Assembly (NCBI GenBank): GCA_947629385.1
Contig: CANRDO010000031.1
Location: 1 to 32,001 of the forward strand
Length of the DNA stretch: 32,001 nt
Direction: 5' to 3'
DNA from: an uncultured Lachnospiraceae bacterium
GTDB taxonomy: Bacteria; Bacillota; Clostridia; Lachnospirales; Lachnospiraceae
The notes under the pieces are model-generated. The model did no database searches. It saw only the letters and a program-made list of their open reading frames with translations, and was not told the DNA's origin. This document shows, in pieces, positions 15,501 to 22,840 of this stretch (positions are counted from its first letter, which is position 1; each line of letters begins with the position of its first letter). A program made the translations under genes and the position numbers.

Positions 15501-16250
15501 ATGAAGGATGAAATGACATGGGACGATTCGGGGCTTAAGCCTGATGATATCATGCCGTCGATCCTGGAATACTACCAAAGTGGCGACGAGCGCTTGGTGG
15601 GGATAGCGAAGGAGCGGGTTGTCACTTTCTATGGCAGATATGTCAGGAAGCTTATTTTGACGGACTATCCGTCTTTTGCGGAGAAACACGGAGATGATCT
15701 GTTTCAGGAGGGCATGGTCGGACTGCTCGAGGCGCTGAAGACATACGACGGGACGCACGCGTTCACGACCTGCAGCAAGCCCTTCATCAAGCATGAGGTC
15801 TCCGCGTACGTAAGCAGTCTGACGGGCAACGGGACACTTTACTACGCGAAAAACCAGAAGAAGGTCAAGGAGGCAATGTCCTGGCTGAAACAGAAGGGCG
15901 TCGAGGTTACGGTTGAGCATATTTCGCAACTTACCGGCCTGAGCAGAAAGGTGGTTGCACGCGAGCTGAGCGCGCTGGAGCGCACAAATTTCGTCTATGT
16001 GGACGGCCTTGAATCGACGGACATTTTGCAGCCGGCGGAGCCGCAGAAGCCCGTGGACAAGATCGTGGAGGAGAAGATTCTGCGGGAAAAGCTCGCGGAG
16101 GGCATCCGGCAGCTGGACGAGGACAAAAAACTGTTTCTGGCGCAATATTTCCGCAAGGAGCCGCTGCAGGAGAAAAGAAAGCTGAGCCGTTACATGAGGC
16201 GGAAGAAATTCGACGAAATATGCGATGAGCTGAAGCGTGCCATGCGCTGA
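15501..16250 (+). CDS. Sigma-70 family RNA polymerase sigma factor-like protein without clear region 4
   Basis: This 249-residue protein has a recognisable sigma region 2 (about residues 33-110): FYGRYVRKLI, then DDLFQEGMVGLLEALKTYD, then FTTCSKPFIKHEVSAYV. It is followed by a region-3-like HTH (VTVEHISQLTGLSRKVVARELSALE, about 135-165). Where region 4 would be expected, the C-terminus is a highly charged helix (EKILREKLAEGIRQLDEDKK ... RKLSRYMRRKKFDEICDELKRAMR) with no clear -35-binding HTH. It may be a specialised or defective sigma factor, or a transcription regulator that evolved from one. ATG 15501 follows GGGGGAACACAGG. It lies 39 bp after the lactonase gene and may be co-transcribed with it. 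Its target promoters are unknown. Confidence 0.7.
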   Translation: MKDEMTWDDSGLKPDDIMPSILEYYQSGDERLVGIAKERVVTFYGRYVRKLILTDYPSFAEKHGDDLFQEGMVGLLEALKTYDGTHAFTTCSKPFIKHEVSAYVSSLTGNGTLYYAKNQKKVKEAMSWLKQKGVEVTVEHISQLTGLSRKVVARELSALERTNFVYVDGLESTDILQPAEPQKPVDKIVEEKILREKLAEGIRQLDEDKKLFLAQYFRKEPLQEKRKLSRYMRRKKFDEICDELKRAMR

Positions 16251-16251
16251 C

Positions 16252-16295
16252 TATAGCAGACGAGCAAAATGACATGCATCTTGTCGTTTGCTATA
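16252..16295 (+). promoter_or_regulatory. Long inverted repeat between the sigma-like gene and aroC
   Basis: Starting one base after the sigma-like stop codon, 16252-16267 (TATAGCAGACGAGCAA) can pair with 16281-16295 (TTGTCGTTTGCTATA). The stem has 15 pairs, one G-U wobble and one bulged G, with a 13-nt loop containing ATGCAT. No T-run follows, so it is not a standard terminator. It lies 28 bases upstream of the aroC start and could be a leader structure or an operator. Confidence 0.5.
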
Positions 16296-16322
16296 AGTAT
16301 GAGATCAGAGAGGGATTCCGAT

Positions 16323-17432
16323 ATGGCAGGATCAACCTTTGGAACTGTTTTTAAAATAATGACCTGGGGAGAATCACACGGGGCGGGCATCGGCGTTGTG
16401 ATAGACGGCTGTCCGGCCGGTCTGGCGCTTTGCGAAGCGGACATCCAGACATATCTCGACCGGCGCAAGCCCGGGCAGAACCGCTATACGACGGCGCGTG
16501 CGGAAGCGGATGCGGTCGAGATCCTCTCGGGAGTCTTTGAGGGAAAGACTACGGGAACACCGATTTCGCTGCTGGTGCGCAACCAGGATCAGCGTTCCCG
16601 TGATTATGGAAATATCGCTGAGCTCTATCGTCCGGGGCATGCGGATTACCCCTACGACGCAAAATACGGTTTCCGCGATTACCGTGGCGGCGGGCGCTCC
16701 TCCGGGCGCGAGACGATCGGGCGCGTGGTGGCGGGCGCGGTTGCGATGAAGCTTCTGCAAGAGCTCGGGATCACTGTGCGCGCATATGTCAGCGAGATCG
16801 GGTCGGTGAGCATCGACCGGTCACGTCTGGATTATTCATTCATCGAAAAGAGTCCGGTGGGTATGCCGGATGCGTTGGCGAGCGAGCGTGCCGTCGCATA
16901 TCTTGAGGAATGTATGCGTGCGCAGGATTCCTGCGGCGGTGTGGTGGAGTGCGTCGCAGAGCATGTGCCGGCGGGCTTAGGAGAGCCGGTCTTCGAAAAG
17001 CTCGATGCAAACCTGGCGAAGGCGGTCATGTCGATCGGCGCTGTCAAGGCCGTGGAGATCGGTGATGGCACGCTGGTTTCCGGGTACAGAGGCTCTGAGA
17101 ACAACGACTGCTACGCGGCGGACGAAAGCGGCATCCCGCGCAAAGCCACAAACCACAGCGGCGGTATTTTGGGCGGCATCAGCGACGGAAGTCCGATCAT
17201 CGTACGCGCTTCCTTCAAGCCGACTCCGTCGATTGCACAGCCGCAGAGCATGCTGGGGCGGGACGGGAAATGTCACGAGGAGACGATTCACGGCCGCCAT
17301 GATCCAATCGTAGTCGCGCGCGCGGCGGTTGTCGTCGAGGCGATGACGGCGCTCACGCTCGCGGATCATTTGCTGCTCGCTGCGACATCCCGCGTGGAGA
17401 ATCTAAAACGCGTTTACGGGCCTGCGCGATGA
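16323..17432 (+). CDS. aroC: Chorismate synthase
   Basis: AroC makes chorismate from 5-enolpyruvylshikimate-3-phosphate using reduced FMN, the last step of the shikimate pathway. The 369-residue protein begins MAGSTFGTVFKIMTWGESHG, the classic N-terminal signature. It contains RPGHADYPYDAKYGFRDYRGG, GRSSGRETIGRVVAGAVA, ATNHSGGILGGISDGSPI and C-terminal RHDPIVVARAAVVVEAMTAL. An ATG 18 codons upstream (16269) lies inside the inverted repeat and would add residues foreign to the family, so I start at 16323, with AGAGAGGG eight bases upstream. The gene ends within the loop of its own terminator. No other aromatic biosynthesis genes are adjacent. Confidence 0.97.
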   Translation: MAGSTFGTVFKIMTWGESHGAGIGVVIDGCPAGLALCEADIQTYLDRRKPGQNRYTTARAEADAVEILSGVFEGKTTGTPISLLVRNQDQRSRDYGNIAELYRPGHADYPYDAKYGFRDYRGGGRSSGRETIGRVVAGAVAMKLLQELGITVRAYVSEIGSVSIDRSRLDYSFIEKSPVGMPDALASERAVAYLEECMRAQDSCGGVVECVAEHVPAGLGEPVFEKLDANLAKAVMSIGAVKAVEIGDGTLVSGYRGSENNDCYAADESGIPRKATNHSGGILGGISDGSPIIVRASFKPTPSIAQPQSMLGRDGKCHEETIHGRHDPIVVARAAVVVEAMTALTLADHLLLAATSRVENLKRVYGPAR

Positions 17433-17443
17433 CGCAGGCCTTT
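17419..17443 (+). terminator. Rho-independent terminator of aroC, containing its stop codon
   Basis: GGCCTGCG (17419-17426) and CGCAGGCC (17433-17440) form a perfect 8-bp GC-rich stem followed by TTT. The six-base loop CGATGA includes the aroC stop codon TGA (17430-17432), so the 5' arm is coding sequence. Confidence 0.75.
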
Positions 17444-17479
17444 CGACTTTCCTTGGCTTTTCCCTGCTGAACAATGCAA

Positions 17480-17509
17480 TCGACTTTTGTATGAAACGGC
17501 ATATATTAT
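17480..17509 (+). promoter_or_regulatory. Probable promoter of the LysM gene
   Basis: TCGACT (17480-17485) and TATTAT (17504-17509) are spaced by 18 bp, in the 104-bp gap between the aroC terminator and the LysM start. Confidence 0.45.
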
Positions 17510-17536
17510 AGCAGACTATATTTTCCGGAGAAGAAT

Positions 17537-17767
17537 ATGGATTATTTCTGCAAGTGCATCGGTTTCGTACACACGATTGAGAAGGGGGATACCTTGTACC
17601 TTCTCGGGAAAAAGTACCATGTCAAAGTGTCGGCGCTGATCTTCGCCAATCCATACGTCGACGTTTATAATCTCCGGCCTGGTGACCAGCTTTGCATTCC
17701 AAAGCTGCACTCGGCCGCTTTCTTAAAAAATTCTAAAGAAGCGAAAAACGAAACTCCGCTCGATTGA
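17537..17767 (+). CDS. Small single-domain LysM protein
   Basis: Of 76 residues, about 11-55 form one LysM domain: HTIEKGDTLYLLGKKYHVKVSALIFANPYVDVYNLRPGDQLCIP, with the typical GDTL start, N-P after the second helix and LRPGDQLCIP end. LysM domains bind N-acetylglucosamine-containing glycans such as peptidoglycan. There is no signal peptide; the first ten residues (MDYFCKCIGF) are only weakly hydrophobic. A secreted role is therefore not evident, and it may be a cytoplasmic or spore-associated LysM protein as seen in Clostridia. ATG 17537 follows CGGAGAAG. The last codons overlap the -35 box of the promoter for the next gene. A 20-residue charged tail follows the domain. Confidence 0.8.
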   Translation: MDYFCKCIGFVHTIEKGDTLYLLGKKYHVKVSALIFANPYVDVYNLRPGDQLCIPKLHSAAFLKNSKEAKNETPLD

Positions 17768-17792
17768 CAAATTGTCCCCGCAAAATTATAAT
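17764..17792 (+). promoter_or_regulatory. Perfect-consensus sigma-A promoter overlapping the LysM stop codon
   Basis: TTGACA (17764-17769), a 17-bp spacer and TATAAT (17787-17792) match the consensus at all twelve positions. The LysM stop TGA (17765-17767) lies within the -35 box. The predicted start near 17799 leaves a leader of about 100 nt before the rhomboid-like gene. Confidence 0.75.
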
Positions 17793-17898
17793 GTTCAAAG
17801 ATCACAGCGATGCGTGGATATCCTGACGGGAGAGCTTCGGCGGACCGCCCTGCGCAGAGCCTTAAGAGACTTGATTGAAGCAGAGAAGAGGACAGAAT

Positions 17899-18717
17899 AT
17901 GGGATTTTTGGATAAAATGGAGCGGAAATATGGAAAGTACGCGATCAGGAACCTGCCTGCCATCATTATCGGCATGTACATCGCAGGGTATGTGATCGCA
18001 CTTTTGATGCCGGAGGTACAGGGCTTTCTGACCTTGCATCCGGGGCTGATTATGCGGGGGCAGGTATGGCGTCTGGTGACCTGGCTGCTGATTCCGCCGG
18101 GAGGGCTGGATATCTTTACGATCATCATGCTGTATTTTTATTTCTCTCTCGGGCGGTCGCTGGAGTATACCTGGGGCGCGTTTAAATTTAACGTATATAT
18201 TTTCTCAGGCATTATCTTTACGATCATTGGAGCGTTTCTGCTCTATTTTGTGGGACACAGATACGGCTATTTCAGCACCTACTATATCAATATGTCGATC
18301 TTTCTCGCGTTTGCGCTGACCTACCCGGAGATGGAGGTGCTTCTGTATTTTCTGATCCCGATCAAGATGAAATGGATGGGGCTGGTCTACGGGTTTTTCA
18401 TTGTTCTTTCTCTGGTCCAGGGAGGCTGGGCAGACCGCGTATCGATTGGAATGTCGCTTTTAAATTTCCTGATTTTCTTCCTGATGTCGCGGAACGTCCG
18501 ACGATATTCTCCGAAGGAAGTGCACAGGAGAAATGAATTCAAGCGCAATGTAAAGAAGGTACAGCCGAAGGGGGCGACGCGGCATAAGTGCGCAGTCTGC
18601 GGCAGGACAGAGGAGGATGGGGCGCATCTCGAATTCCGCTTCTGCTCCAAGTGTGACGGAAATTATGAATATTGCCAGGATCATCTTTTCACACATCAAC
18701 ACATCAAAAAGCAGTGA
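17899..18717 (+). CDS. Rhomboid-like membrane protein with C-terminal zinc ribbon, probably not a protease
   Basis: This 272-residue protein has about six membrane helices (roughly residues 17-205) in a rhomboid/DUF1751-like arrangement. The rhomboid first-loop pattern appears as RGQVWRLVTWLLIPPG. The catalytic GxSG of TM4 is replaced by INMSIFLAF and no catalytic histidine is seen in the last helix (DRVSIGMSLLNFLIFFL), so protease activity is unlikely. The cytoplasmic tail has a Cys-rich zinc-ribbon-like region: CAVCGR, then FCSKCDGNYEYCQDH and HQH. I start at ATG 17899 after AGAGGA; a TTG in frame at 17875 lacks a ribosome binding site. Transcription should come from the perfect promoter at 17764-17792. 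The downstream sulfatase gene is 48 bp away and probably in the same transcript. Function unknown; a membrane adaptor or pseudo-rhomboid is my inference. Confidence 0.75.
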   Translation: MGFLDKMERKYGKYAIRNLPAIIIGMYIAGYVIALLMPEVQGFLTLHPGLIMRGQVWRLVTWLLIPPGGLDIFTIIMLYFYFSLGRSLEYTWGAFKFNVYIFSGIIFTIIGAFLLYFVGHRYGYFSTYYINMSIFLAFALTYPEMEVLLYFLIPIKMKWMGLVYGFFIVLSLVQGGWADRVSIGMSLLNFLIFFLMSRNVRRYSPKEVHRRNEFKRNVKKVQPKGATRHKCAVCGRTEEDGAHLEFRFCSKCDGNYEYCQDHLFTHQHIKKQ

Positions 18718-18765
18718 CCCGCGTCGCGGCAGGTACAGGCGGCGGATGAGATACAGAGGAACAGC

Positions 18766-20931
18766 ATGAAAATTCAGGAACAAGCTCAAAAGCAAGAACA
18801 AACTCAAAAGCAGGCTCAAAATCGGGATCAGGATCGGGATCAGAGACAGGATTCGGAGCAAGATCAAAAACGGAACCGGAAACAGAAATTCAAATTCAGT
18901 AAGCTGAGGGCTGCGGGAGCGATCATTGTGACCGCGGCCACTTTGCTTGCGGCGGGACTTGCGGTGCAGGGGGAGGGAATGGATATCGCGCTCTTTGCGA
19001 TGATGCTCCTCTGTGCGGCAGCGATGGATCTATTGATTCTGCTTCCCATCCGGTTTGGCCGCGTGATATCGGCGATTCTTTGCGTCCTGCTCCCTGCGGC
19101 GGCGTTTTTCGCGCTGGAGAATTACACACATGTTCTCTCGGATCTGGAGATACCGATCATTATTTTGAACCTCCTGTTTTTCTATTTTTTGTATGGATTT
19201 CTTACGTTTCTGTGCGGGAGCGTGCAGGTCGGGTATCTTGTGGCTACGCTGGTGCCGATGATTTTCGGACTCGCCAATTATTTTGTCGTGAGCTTTCGCG
19301 GCTCTCCGATCGTTCCCTGGGATATCTTGTCGATCGGGACGGCGGCCTCGGTGGCGGGCAACTACAGCTTTACGCTTCAGTGGAAGCAGGCCCTCGCGGT
19401 ACTTCTGTTTTTGTGGATCCTCGTGTTTGCGGGCGGTACAAGCCTCACCCTGCGCAGGGTAAAGCTGCGCATATCCGGCGCGCTGGTGTTTGCGCTTTGC
19501 CTGTTTGTCTATCTTTCCGGAATACAGAAGAGCCAGGTGCAGAGTTTCTTCGGCATGGACACGATCCTCTTTACCCCCAATGTGCTCTATCGCAACAACG
19601 GTATCGCGGCCGCATTCCTCGGGAACCTGCGTTTTTTGCACATCGAGGAGCCGAGCGGGTATTCCAAGGCGCGTGTGGAGGAGATTGAGGCGGAGTATAT
19701 GCAGCAGGACGACGAGACGACGGGCGATTCCGCGACGGCTGAGAGTGAAACGCCCGAAGAGAAGGCAGGACAGACAGACGGGATTCCGGCGAAGACGCTG
19801 AAGACAGACGTTACTTTGACAGAATGCCCGAATGTGGTCATAATCATGGACGAGGCTTTCTCCGACCTGTCTGTCTGGGGAGACTTTGAGACGAGCGAGG
19901 AAGTGATGCCGTTTTTCAAGATGATGCAGGACGAGGCGATCGGCGGTGAGTTGTACGTCTCGGTCAAGGGAGGCAATACGGCGAATACGGAGTTTGAGCT
20001 CATGACCGGCGATTCCATGGCTTTTCTGCCGATGGGAAGCATTCCGTATCAGCAGTACATCAACGAGGAGACTCCGTCGCTGGCGAGTCAGCTGAAATCT
20101 CTGGGCTACAGCACGACGGCAATCCATCCGTACAATGCCTCCGGCTGGGATCGAAATATCGTTTATGACCTCTTCGGTTTTGATGAGTTTCTGAGTCTGA
20201 AGAACTTTGTCAGTCCGCATAAGATGCGTGGCTACGTCAGTGACCGGTCGGCGTTCGACAAGATCATCGAGGTGTATGAGGACAAGGCGGAGGACGAGCG
20301 GAAATTCATTTTCTTGGTGACGATGCAGAATCACAGCGGCTACAGCAAGCCGTCGCCGGATTTCACTTCCTATGTGAAGCTGACCGGAGTGGAGCAGAAG
20401 ACGACGAGCGTGCTCGCCACGGAGAAATATTTGACGCTGATGAATGAGACGGATCGAGCTTTGCAGGATTTGCTCTTGTACTTCAAGGAGCAGGAGGAGC
20501 CGACGATCGTGCTGATGTTCGGCGATCATCAGCCATCTGATTATATCACGAATGTGATTCAGCGCATCTGCAACGTCAAGGTTGAGGAGACGCTGGACTA
20601 TGCGCAGCAGGGATATCGGGTGCCTTTCCTGATCTGGAGCAATTACGGGCTCGAGCATCAGTATTACGATGGGATCAGCGTCAATTACCTTGGAGGGATC
20701 TTGATGAAGGCGGCCGGGTTGCCGCTCTCAGGATATCAGGAATTCCTGGCGAAGCTACAGGAGAGCTTCCCTGTTGTGAGCGGAAACGTGTACCGCGACA
20801 GCGAAGGAACCTTCTACAGCTACGGGGAGGACGAAGAGAAGGAGAGTGGACTCCTGGATTATAAGACCCTGCAGTACAATCATCTGGTTGACGGGAAACA
20901 CAGGGACGATTCGTTTTTCGGGACACAGTAA
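18766..20931 (+). CDS. LtaS-like membrane sulfatase (polyglycerophosphate/phosphoglycerol transferase family)
   Basis: This 721-residue protein starts with a 45-residue Gln/Arg/Asp-rich cytoplasmic tail. About six hydrophobic segments follow to roughly residue 265, and then an extracytoplasmic alkaline-phosphatase-fold domain. LtaS enzymes polymerise glycerol phosphate from phosphatidylglycerol to make lipoteichoic acid. Active-site motifs are visible: metal-binding Glu363 in VVIIMDEAFSD, the nucleophile Thr405 in VKGGNTANTEF, and Asp587-His588 in MFGDHQPS. VTMQNHSGY is also conserved. The acidic linker at about 300-345 is low in complexity. Members of this family in Clostridia may instead transfer phosphoglycerol to other polymers, so the substrate is inferred. 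ATG 18766 follows AGAGGAAC. It closely follows the rhomboid-like gene and is likely co-transcribed. Confidence 0.88.
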   Translation: MKIQEQAQKQEQTQKQAQNRDQDRDQRQDSEQDQKRNRKQKFKFSKLRAAGAIIVTAATLLAAGLAVQGEGMDIALFAMMLLCAAAMDLLILLPIRFGRVISAILCVLLPAAAFFALENYTHVLSDLEIPIIILNLLFFYFLYGFLTFLCGSVQVGYLVATLVPMIFGLANYFVVSFRGSPIVPWDILSIGTAASVAGNYSFTLQWKQALAVLLFLWILVFAGGTSLTLRRVKLRISGALVFALCLFVYLSGIQKSQVQSFFGMDTILFTPNVLYRNNGIAAAFLGNLRFLHIEEPSGYSKARVEEIEAEYMQQDDETTGDSATAESETPEEKAGQTDGIPAKTLKTDVTLTECPNVVIIMDEAFSDLSVWGDFETSEEVMPFFKMMQDEAIGGELYVSVKGGNTANTEFELMTGDSMAFLPMGSIPYQQYINEETPSLASQLKSLGYSTTAIHPYNASGWDRNIVYDLFGFDEFLSLKNFVSPHKMRGYVSDRSAFDKIIEVYEDKAEDERKFIFLVTMQNHSGYSKPSPDFTSYVKLTGVEQKTTSVLATEKYLTLMNETDRALQDLLLYFKEQEEPTIVLMFGDHQPSDYITNVIQRICNVKVEETLDYAQQGYRVPFLIWSNYGLEHQYYDGISVNYLGGILMKAAGLPLSGYQEFLAKLQESFPVVSGNVYRDSEGTFYSYGEDEEKESGLLDYKTLQYNHLVDGKHRDDSFFGTQ

Positions 20932-20980
20932 ACTTGCCAACTGACTTTGCATGGAGACTGGGCTTTGCTACATTAACGTA

Positions 20981-21010
20981 TTGACAAGGCAGAGCGCGTT
21001 GTGTTAGGAT
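20981..21010 (+). promoter_or_regulatory. Promoter upstream of the lysA-type gene
   Basis: A consensus -35 TTGACA (20981-20986), an 18-bp spacer and -10 TAGGAT (21005-21010) precede a leader of about 155 nt. I looked for a lysine riboswitch in this leader and recognised none of its conserved elements. Confidence 0.5.
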
Positions 21011-21173
21011 TTCCGCGGAAGCAATGAGCCATGAGCCATGCGAGAACGCTAGGATATGAGCATATGCATGAAGACAGTATCACGGGACAAAGGATCCATA
21101 GGGTGAATATTTGCGACCGGGATATAGTGCAGTCGGGGCAAGGCTCAGAAAACAAGAATGGAGAGCGATAGGC

Positions 21174-22442
21174 ATGAAAGAGACGTTTGTCACAAAAGAA
21201 AAGCTTGAGGAGATCGCGGCGCAGTATCCGACCCCGTTCCATCTGTACGATGAGAAGGGCATCCGGGAGAATGTAAAAGAGCTCAATGAGGCTTTTTCCT
21301 GGAATAAGGGATACAAGGAATATTTCGCGGTGAAGGCGACGCCGAATCCGTTTTTGATTAAGATATTGCACGAGTACGGCTGCGGCTGCGACTGTTCCTC
21401 CATGACGGAGCTGATGCTTTCTGAGGCGATCGGGATACAGGGGCATGACATTATGTTTTCCTCAAACGACACACCGGTTGAGGAGTTTAAAAAGGCGGCT
21501 GAGCTTGGCGGCATCATCAATCTGGACGATATCACACATATCGAGAAGGTGGAGCAGGCGCTCGGAAGTCTGCCGAAGACGATGTCCTGCCGCTACAATC
21601 CGGGCGGACTGTTCAAGATCAGCAACGACATCATGGACAATCCCGGTGACGCGAAGTACGGGATGACGACAGAGCAGATCGAGGAAGCGTTCCGGATCAT
21701 GAAGAGTAAGGGCGTTGAAGAGTTTGGCATCCACGCATTTCTTGCCAGCAATACGGTCACGAACGACTACTATCCGCTGCTCGCGAAGGTGCTGTTTGAG
21801 CTTGCGGTGAGCCTGAAGGAGAAGACCGGTGCGAAGATCACGTTCATCAATCTCTCTGGCGGCATCGGGATCCCGTATCGTCCGGATCAGGAGAAGAACG
21901 ATATTCATAAGATCGCGAAGGGCGTCCGCAGGGTATACGAGGAGGTGCTTGTGCCTGCGGGCATGGGCGATGTCGCACTTTGCACGGAGCTCGGGCGCTA
22001 CATGCTCGGGCCATATGGCTGTCTCGTGACGCGCGCGATCAATGAGAAGCACACACACAAGGAGTACATCGGCGTTGACGCCTGTGCGGTCAACCTCATG
22101 CGTCCGGCGATGTACGGGGCTTATCATCATATCACGGTGATGGGCAAGGAGGACGAGCCCTGCGATCACATGTACGACGTGACGGGCTCCCTGTGCGAGA
22201 ACAACGACAAGTTCGCGATCGACCGCATGCTTCCGAAGATCGATATGGGCGATCTCCTCGTCATCCACGACACGGGCGCGCACGGGTTCTCGATGGGCTA
22301 CAACTACAACGGTAAGCTCCGCTCAGCGGAGATCCTGCTTCACGAGGATGGCAGCGCACAGCTCATCCGCAGGGCGGAGACGCCGCGAGATTACTTTGCG
22401 ACCTTCGACTTTTGCGATGTGCTAAAAGACATGAAATACTAG
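21174..22442 (+). CDS. lysA: Diaminopimelate decarboxylase (PLP-dependent, fold III)
   Basis: LysA decarboxylates meso-diaminopimelate to lysine. The 422-residue protein begins with the family pattern PTPFHLYDEKGIREN and has the PLP lysine Lys54 in YFAVKATPNP. It continues with CGCDCSSMTEL, SNDTPVEEF, INLSGGIGIPYRP, ELGRYMLGPYG (phosphate-binding side), LCENNDKFA in the position of the CESxD active-site motif, and the C-terminal DTGAHGFSMGYNYN. A frame extension upstream to 21111 has no ribosome binding site; I start at ATG 21174, eight bases after GGAGAG. It stands alone between the sulfatase gene and a tRNA gene. Related fold III decarboxylases for ornithine or carboxynorspermidine are less likely given the CENND motif and C-terminus. 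Confidence 0.88.
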   Translation: MKETFVTKEKLEEIAAQYPTPFHLYDEKGIRENVKELNEAFSWNKGYKEYFAVKATPNPFLIKILHEYGCGCDCSSMTELMLSEAIGIQGHDIMFSSNDTPVEEFKKAAELGGIINLDDITHIEKVEQALGSLPKTMSCRYNPGGLFKISNDIMDNPGDAKYGMTTEQIEEAFRIMKSKGVEEFGIHAFLASNTVTNDYYPLLAKVLFELAVSLKEKTGAKITFINLSGGIGIPYRPDQEKNDIHKIAKGVRRVYEEVLVPAGMGDVALCTELGRYMLGPYGCLVTRAINEKHTHKEYIGVDACAVNLMRPAMYGAYHHITVMGKEDEPCDHMYDVTGSLCENNDKFAIDRMLPKIDMGDLLVIHDTGAHGFSMGYNYNGKLRSAEILLHEDGSAQLIRRAETPRDYFATFDFCDVLKDMKY

Positions 22443-22520
22443 GAAGGTTCCGCTCTACAATGCGGGGGCATGCCTGGCGCGGTGGCAGGGCGCCGGAAAG
22501 CTACAGACCGCAAAATTTTC

Positions 22521-22549
22521 TTGCAATTATGCGGGAACTGTGTTATCGT
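22521..22549 (+). promoter_or_regulatory. Promoter of the tRNA-Leu gene
   Basis: TTGCAA (22521-22526), 17 bp and TATCGT (22544-22549), ending 26 bp before the tRNA 5' end. Confidence 0.6.
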
Positions 22550-22575
22550 ATGTTTCGTGCGAACGCACCGCATCA

Positions 22576-22657
22576 GCCGCTGTGGCGGAATTGGCAGACG
22601 CACTTGACTCAAAATCAAGCGGGTAACACCGTGCCGGTTCGAGTCCGGCCAGCGGCA
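22576..22657 (+). tRNA. tRNA-Leu (anticodon CAA)
   Basis: The 82-nt class II tRNA has an acceptor stem GCCGCTG (22576-22582) pairing with CAGCGGC (22650-22656) and discriminator A at 22657. The D arm contains TTGGCAGAC. The anticodon stem TTGA/TCAA encloses the loop CTCAAAA with anticodon CAA at 22610-22612. A short variable arm (GCGGGTAACACCGT) and a T arm with GGTTCGAGTCC follow. The leucine discriminator A and long variable arm agree with tRNA-Leu reading UUG. The CCA end is not encoded (TGA follows). The gene has its own promoter and terminator. Confidence 0.97.
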
Positions 22658-22661
22658 TGAG

Positions 22662-22687
22662 AAAAGTCCTGAATATTCAGGACTTTT
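22662..22687 (+). terminator. Rho-independent terminator after tRNA-Leu
   Basis: A palindromic stem AGTCCTGAAT/ATTCAGGACT, flanked by AAA on the left and followed by a TTTTTT run, lies four bases after the tRNA. The A-run on the left could also serve transcription from the right. Confidence 0.85.
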
Positions 22688-22742
22688 TTGTTTGCAATCG
22701 TCTTTTATGCTTGATTTCGTGAGATATTTTTTTGCTTTTCGG

Positions 22743-22771
22743 TTGCCATAGTGAAAAGAAAGCTTTAAAAT
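22743..22771 (+). promoter_or_regulatory. Promoter of the zinc-finger membrane protein gene (and perhaps polA)
   Basis: TTGCCA (22743-22748), 17 bp and TAAAAT (22766-22771). The predicted start near 22778 gives a 60-nt leader. No other promoter is evident before polA. Confidence 0.55.
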
Positions 22772-22840
22772 AGAAAACAATAGAGTAGATACAGAGGATG
22801 CTGTAGTGCCGGAAGACCGGCGGTATTCGGAGGACGGAAA

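Noticed and set aside
16269..16322. Upstream ATG start for aroC
   Set aside because: It lies in the loop of an inverted repeat and would add residues not found in chorismate synthases; MAGSTFG at 16323 is the family start.
19030..20658. A 542-codon open frame on the minus strand
   Set aside because: It is antisense to the LtaS-like sulfatase gene, rich in His/Arg/Leu as expected from a mirrored frame, with no motif.
21011..21173. Lysine riboswitch upstream of lysA
   Set aside because: The leader is long enough to prompt the check, but none of the conserved lysine-riboswitch elements could be recognised and there is no terminator/antiterminator pair.
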